Below are positions 58,691 through 64,000 of a stretch of 64,000 bases of DNA, in pieces (within the stretch, counting starts at the first letter, position 1; each line of letters opens with the position of its first letter). A program made the position numbers and the translations under genes. Source of the DNA: Aquanectria penicillioides (taxonomy: Eukaryota; Ascomycota; Sordariomycetes; Hypocreales; Nectriaceae). The notes under the pieces are model-generated. The model did no database searches. It was not told where the DNA came from and saw only the letters and a program-made list of their open reading frames with translations. The stretch covers positions 4,402,001 through 4,466,000 of the forward strand of contig PYIU01000002.1 of assembly GCA_003415625.1 (NCBI GenBank), read 5' to 3'.

Positions 58691-60955
58691 TTAGAAATCC
58701 CAAAAGTCGCTCTTGGCAGCATTGTTGTTACCCGGCTTTCGGGTGGGAAGAGTCTGTGTCTGGGGCTCCTCGCTCAGGTCACCATACAACCAGTCCCGGT
58801 TGGTTCCCTTCTTCCCACCCATGCCATCGCCTGCAATGTGAATTCGCTTGGTTTGGGTGTCGGTGGCGGCCTGGTGACCAGGCTTTCGAGTGGGAACAGG
58901 CTGGGGAACATCCTCCTCTTCACAAGCTAGGAAATCAGCGTGGGTTCCCTTCTTTCCACCCATGCCATCGCCAGCAGTGTTTCGCTTGGTTTGAGTGTCG
59001 ATGTGCTCAACAGGGTGACCGGGCTTTCGTGTGGGAACAGGCTCGGGAATATCGTCTTCATCGCAAGCCAAGAAGTCGGTACGGGTTCCCTTCTTGCTAC
59101 CCATGCCATCGCCAGCAGTCTTGTATCGCCTGGGTTGGGGTTCCTGAGGGCCAGCATGGCCAGGCTTGCGGGTGGGAACAGCCTCGGGGATGTCCTCATC
59201 CTCGCCAGTCAAGAAGTTGGTTCGTGTTCCTTTCTTGCTACCCATACCGTCACCTGCAGTCTTGTATCGCCTGAACTGGGGCTCGGCAGCGGAGTCGGGG
59301 CCCGAGTTAGGCTTGCGAGTGGGAATGGGCTGGTCGGCCTCCGTGGAATCACCATAGAGCCAGTCGCGGTTCATGCCTCTTCGGCCGCCCATACCGTCAC
59401 CAGCGATGTGAATGCGAGTGTCGCCCTGTGCCTTGTTCTCCTTCTTGGGAGCAGGGGACTCGTCGTAGGTGGACCAGTTGGAGTTCATCATTTGAACAAC
59501 TTTCTTGCGGCCTTCGGGGATATGTTGGGGGTGTTCTTCGCGGGCGGGGGCGGGCGATTCGTCGGTGATGTTGAAGTGGTGATCAAAGTCCTTACCGCGG
59601 TCTTTGAGGTTTGTGATGTTTCCGAGGGGGCCGTTCTTCTTTTTCAAATCTGGATCTTCCTTGTCAAACAACTGATTCTTGTACAAGCCTAAGCCTTCAT
59701 TGTGGGTGTAGCCTCTGGGTTTGGCATTGGGACGTGGAGGTTGGGGCACTTTCTCACCGTCATCTTGGAGCTCAAAGTGGGTCTCGGCATCGCGTCGGGG
59801 CCGAGCGGCAAGATGCACGGGGGATTCGTCCACAACATCCTTATCGGTGTCCCAGTGACGAATGTCTTGGGTGCGCACAGTCTTGGAGGGCTTGAATTTC
59901 TGTGGAGTCACGAAATCGTCAAAGGACCATTGGCTGTCGTGCTTGGACTTGGGTCTGTCGTCGAACGATTGGCCGGGCATGGGAGCGTCCTGGGGATCAG
60001 TGCCATCGGCGAAATCAAAGTGAGAGAACTTCTTGGGGTTGGGACGAATTACTCTGTTGGACTTGGTCTGGTTCGGTTCGATCGGCTCGGATTCGTGCTC
60101 GCCATCAAAGATGCGGGAAGGCTGGAAGTTCTTGCCCTGACCACCTTTGCTTGGTGACATGGGTCGGTGGCGGTTCGCCGTCGGGGAGCCGTCGACAGGC
60201 TCGTCGCCTAGGATCTCGGTGAATGAGCGTTGACGAGGTCGGTTACCAGCATAAGGTGAGACAATATTGGCAGGTACAGGTTCCTCTATTTCATCCCGGG
60301 GACCAAAGAGATGGAGGGAAGCATGAGGGTCGCGCAGGACATTGCTGGAGTTGCCTCGGGTTCGGACGATTGTTTCGTTGTGGCTTGGGGGAGGAGCCTC
60401 GCCGGTGCCCGAGGACTTGATGCAAGCCTTGATGAAGGAGATCTGCTCCCTGCTGTCCCTGATGGGCCAGTTGCGACCCGACTTGCCGATTATCTCGATC
60501 TGCTTGAGGAGCGAGCCTTGGTCCCAGTGGAGGCGAATCTGAGAAATCTTGCCGTCCTCGTCGAAAGACACGAAGTGAGTCTAGGAGACTAACTGTTAGC
60601 TACGGAACAACCGCCGAGGCGAGAAGTAATTGCTGTTCAAGTCGCAACGAACAATTGGAAGATAAGCAACGTGACCAGAGAGAAAGTTATCATCAAGGCC
60701 CGGGAGGTAGGGGCCGCCGCCGGTCTCGAAGCCAAGGCCCGTGTCAGCCTCAACTACGATAACGTTCTGGCCGTCGACGAGATTGATGATCTCCTCCTTC
60801 TTCTTGGTAACCAGCTTCTGCAGGCCATTGAGGTGCTTGATGATCTGGGTTGCACCAGAAAGGGTGGTCATGGTAGTGACATAGTGTAGCGATGCGGTGT
60901 CAGCCAGCAGCGAAGAGGTTGGCGCTGCCAGGAACTGCCTGTAAGTGGCCGCCAT
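58691..60955 (-). CDS. NTF2-like domain protein with C-terminal repeats
   Basis: Two exons, 60955-60653 and 60580-58691, give 730 residues; the 72-nt intron runs GTTCGT...TCCTAG. The N-terminal 165 residues have an NTF2-like fold pattern: helices around MAATYRQFLAAPTSSLLADT and ATQIIKHLNGLQKLVTKKKE, then strands ending THFVSFDEDGKISQIRLHWD. The middle is disordered and polar with three DESP(A/V) motifs. The last 240 residues carry five copies of a 36-42-residue unit centred on AGDGMGG(K/R)(K/R)G and ending PTRKPG. I know of no enzymatic assignment; similar proteins are conserved in moulds. The start is the ATG giving MAATYRQF; an upstream in-frame ATG at 61021 adds 22 residues (MRYGRLHQ) and is less likely. 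Confidence 0.85.
58700..59420 (-). repeat. five coding repeats, about 108-126 nt each
   Basis: Five units encode (I/T)AGDGMG followed by a basic GxK(K/R)G turn, either NRDWLYGD or (T/A)(D/N)FL, an acidic stretch and PTRKPG. The outer two copies share HIAGDGMGG and NRDWLYGD, whereas the inner three share TAGDGMG and DFL/NFL, suggesting internal duplication of one type. Confidence 0.85.
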
Positions 60956-63900
60956 GGCGAAGAAGACGAGATGCGTGCGACTCGTCAAAGGAGCGTGTTG
61001 ATGGAGTCGTCCGTAGCGCAAGGAGCCAGGAGAGGATGGATGAGGGGAGAGGAGGCTACAAGGCAGAGCGACGCAAACGAGGGGTGCAACAGAAGCTGCA
61101 GGAGAAGGAGGGTGTTATAGAAGAGAGCGACGGAAGGCGACGGAGGGCGACGGAGGGCGACGGAGGTAGGGATGGGGGAAGGAGGAAATGCAAGGAAGGA
61201 AAACACGGATTCAAAACAAGCACGTGGAGTCGTGAGGGTGGGAGAGAGCACTTTGTTCCTCTCTTTGGGCTTGGCCTGGGGCTTTTGGAACTCCGGGCTC
61301 TGGGTCTGAGAGGAGCCGGCGTGCGAGAGGGTGAGGGTGAGGGTGAGAATGAGAACGAGGGTGTGCTAACGGCGTGGGCCAGGGGTTTGCGAGACAACAT
61401 CGGGAGGTACCTGCTGTTTGGAGCTGGCGCGTGGTACCGGCTGCGTACCTGCTGGGTCAACACAAGCTTCAGGCCCGCCAAACGGAGCGTGGTGCTGCTG
61501 CAGCGCTGCTGCAGGGTGTAAGTATGTAAGAGGAGTTAGGAGGGGGCAAAATAGGGGCCGCGCCCGTCGTCTGTGCCTCTGTGTCTATCTTAGATAGTCT
61601 GGAGAAAGGGCGGGATGCAAATGAAAGGACTCGCTTCCCCGGTAAACAGTTTCCCGCCTGTTTGTCGGGGATTTTTTTTTTTTCTTCTTGTACGCCTTTG
61701 GGGCTTGTTGGTGCAAGTCGGTGTAGAATTCAAACAGACACTCGCACCATACTCTGCACCGATACTCCTCAGAGCCACAGGGTTGTTCTTGTTTTTCTTT
61801 TGTTTTAGTTCCCATGCTGTGAGGATTTCTCCAGCTTCCGCAATGCATAATATTCCGCAAACTAACGTAAATGGATTTTAATTACAGCCGTGTCCCGTGT
61901 GTTCTCAGTCTCTCGTATGCCAGACGCATGTCACTGAGCCAAGGCGCGCATGAAGCTAGCAATCTCCCCATGGTCGCGTCGGCGAAAAAGGTACATGTGA
62001 TGCAGGTACCGACCCTCGCAGGCGACTGTGGACTATGACAAGATAGAACAGCCAAAGAGGTCAACAAGTTGGGAGCCGATCCATTGCCTCATCCAATCCC
62101 CTTGACTCAAGTCCCCCTCTATACCCCAAGCGTTGACTTTTTTTTTTGTGCGCTTCTTTTATTTTTTTTTATTTTTTATTTTGCCTTAGTGAGGGGCAAT
62201 GCAGCACGGAACAAACGCTGAGCACCGTCTCTTCGGCACGCAGAATGGTCTTGTTTTTTTTGGTTTGGTTTCTTTGACCCGGTGATGGGCACCAGCCAGT
62301 TGCAGCAGACACATTAGGGCGGTAAGTGGATAGCCATTGGGCCAGGTGCAGGCCACAGGAACTATCAGACTCCAGACTAGGTCTGAAGCTTGTCATCCTT
62401 TTGCTTGGTTGCCAAAGGGTGTCATAGTTCACCTTATTATGTCTTTGCCGTGTCATTCATACATGACGCCATTGACAGCGCTCGCCGTGCCGACTTGGAG
62501 TGACCGCTCATATGTGCTGGGTCAATCCATGATTGATGAACTGGCCAAAAGCTTCCATGCCATCTTCTTTTTGCACAGGCCTTGGCCTGTCATATTAGTG
62601 ATGCTATATCCCAAAAGGGGTAAGCCTAGGACGCGGTCTCTCCTCCACGCGTCAAGCTGGACGGAACTCGCAGTGTACTTTCAGGGTACAACCACTGAGC
62701 CTCGGGGCTGATGGTCCCAAACTGGGGACAGGAAGCTACAAAGACTCCACCTTGTTTCATCCCTTTTGCGCCATTCCCTCTTGAGTCTGATGGCGGTCCC
62801 TACCCGCTTCCAAATATGTTCCACTGTGTTTGTCTCTACGTATTTACACTCGGCCCAAGACTTCGGGGGAGGAAGCAAACATTAAAGTCCAAAATGGGCT
62901 TCCGTCGCAACCTTATCTTTCCATGAATGACTAAGGCGATATTCCTCAAAGCCTAGCTCACGAGTTATTGGGTTCGCACCTCTAGTCCTATGACGCATAA
63001 ATTGCTTGCCATGTGTTGAGTTTTAGGTCGTCTTCACACTAGTAATAATAACCTACAAGATCGAGAGCAGGCGAGTGGCCAGATGTAGGTATTCCAGTCG
63101 TCAATGCCTACCCACTTGCGTATCTCTTGGCCATCTACATACATACTTTTAGTACGCAGACATGCACCTACTTACGTGCAGCAGTGTCAACTCGTGTGGT
63201 AGAGCAGCCACTTAAAATCACCGATGGCCACCAGGCAAACACGTTGGAACCTGAGCGGCCCCGTCCGGCCCCAGAATACGCCCAGCACGAGCCAAGTTGA
63301 TTGCGTTGCCGGTGGCCGAGAGAACAGGCCCGATCGCTCCATGGAGCTTCCCTGGTAGGCAGGCAACAATCATTCTCGGCATCTAGTTGGCAACGTCGCA
63401 CATACGTAACTACATGGCAGCAGCGTACGACAGCGTCGTCGGTTTCCTGCCGCATAGGAGTTGTCAGTCACAGGCTATTGCATCAAAGATAAGACGGAAA
63501 AAATGTAAGCACTATACCCGAGTCTCCGCGTTGTTTTCCGATTCAAGCGGCGCAGCCTCGATTCTAGATCTGAACGATCAATCAGCAGTCGACCAGTATC
63601 GCCAGCGCTACGTCCTGCCTGATTCTTTCTGTAATAAGTGGTGATGCCATTTTAGTACCGCCGCAGATTGTCATTTCACGCCTTGAACCCGAACCAGCAA
63701 CTTTTTGCATCTTTGTAATTTTGAGAAAAACAAAGCGAGTTATTCTCTATTCATGAGGACCCCGTAGATGGTAACCTACTTCATAGTGCGGCATCCATTC
63801 TCAAAAGTTAACCCGTCCTCTCCCCTCTCTGTTGGTGGACAGGAGCCCCTCCTGAAACTCTTGTAGGAGGGCCACACATATGCCAGGCATGACGTGACGT

Positions 63901-64000
63901 GGCACGGGGAGGTGTGGCGGGGACCTTCAGCTCTGCGCCACACTTGGCGAAACAGCGAACAGCTGCCTCCAGGCACTTGCGTGCCAACGCGCGAATGCAA
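60956..64000. other. intergenic, 3 kb, no supported gene
   Basis: Just upstream of the NTF2-like gene are short tandem repeats: GGCGACGGA-type units at about 61125-61165 and GAGGGT units at about 61320-61350. T tracts near 61672, 62140 and 62160-62180 give low complexity. Frames up to 209 codons (60892-61521, which overlaps the gene on the other strand) and a partial minus-strand frame entering at 64000 show no domains. No tRNA or mobile element is recognised. Confidence 0.5.

Noticed and set aside
60892..61521. 209-codon plus-strand frame rich in Arg/Gly/Glu
   Set aside because: Built largely from tandem GGCGACGGA and GAGGGT repeats and antisense to the start of the NTF2-like gene.
63776..64000. 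Partial minus-strand frame entering from the right edge
   Set aside because: Its translation has no protein-like features and cannot be judged without the neighbouring sequence.

Overview
This window is a stretch of nuclear chromosome from a filamentous ascomycete. The genes have short introns (about 45-110 nt) with GTRNGT-like donors, CTRAC-type branch sites and YAG acceptors. The protein families are typical of Pezizomycotina: Pmt4, Cap59/CMT1-type GT69, GH47 and Atg10. The best fit is a Sordariomycete, probably Hypocreales, but that placement is inference. I see no bacterial, organellar or viral segment, no rRNA or tRNA gene, no recognisable transposon and no CRISPR array.

Layout. 1-5.3 kb: TFIIB (-) and anthranilate phosphoribosyltransferase TRP4 (+) diverge from a shared 1.1 kb promoter that has two perfect CPC1/Gcn4 sites; an Asp-rich membrane-anchored hypothetical follows (-). 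7-10.4 kb: a mitochondrial class III CoA-transferase whose frame is broken by one missing base, then a two-exon PHD-finger protein. 10.7-21.3 kb: an intronless cysteine-rich secreted protein with a TATA box, a 5.3 kb gene-poor stretch, a small multi-pass membrane protein, and an ASNSD1-like asparagine synthetase-domain protein. 22.4-26 kb: a GPI-type SGNH esterase and an F-box-like hypothetical with two in-frame TAGs. 26.8-29.1 kb: a three-finger C2H2 transcription factor with 5.7 kb of gene-poor DNA upstream, including a 116-bp TGTC microsatellite. 34.8-42.3 kb: two poorly known genes, a GT69 mannosyltransferase and protein O-mannosyltransferase Pmt4. 44.4-52.9 kb: a dense housekeeping block (RidA, a repeat-containing hypothetical, ARPC1, U2B''-like RRM protein, Atg10, ER alpha-mannosidase). 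55.3-61 kb: an amino-acid permease and an NTF2-like protein with five C-terminal repeats. 61-64 kb: no gene seen.

The genes mostly serve unrelated basic functions: transcription, splicing, actin, autophagy, tryptophan synthesis and glycosylation. One loose theme is the secretory pathway, with PMT4, the GT69 enzyme and the GH47 mannosidase lying within 15 kb. They do not form a recognisable metabolic cluster, and I found no convincing undescribed multi-gene system. The most useful leads are gene-level oddities: the CoA-transferase frameshift, the doubly interrupted F-box-like gene, a stop-free 3n intron in the GH47 gene, a 14-nt microexon in RidA, repeat-built proteins and an orphan cysteine-rich secreted protein. 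Splice sites were placed by eye and checked by frame arithmetic; none has transcript support here.
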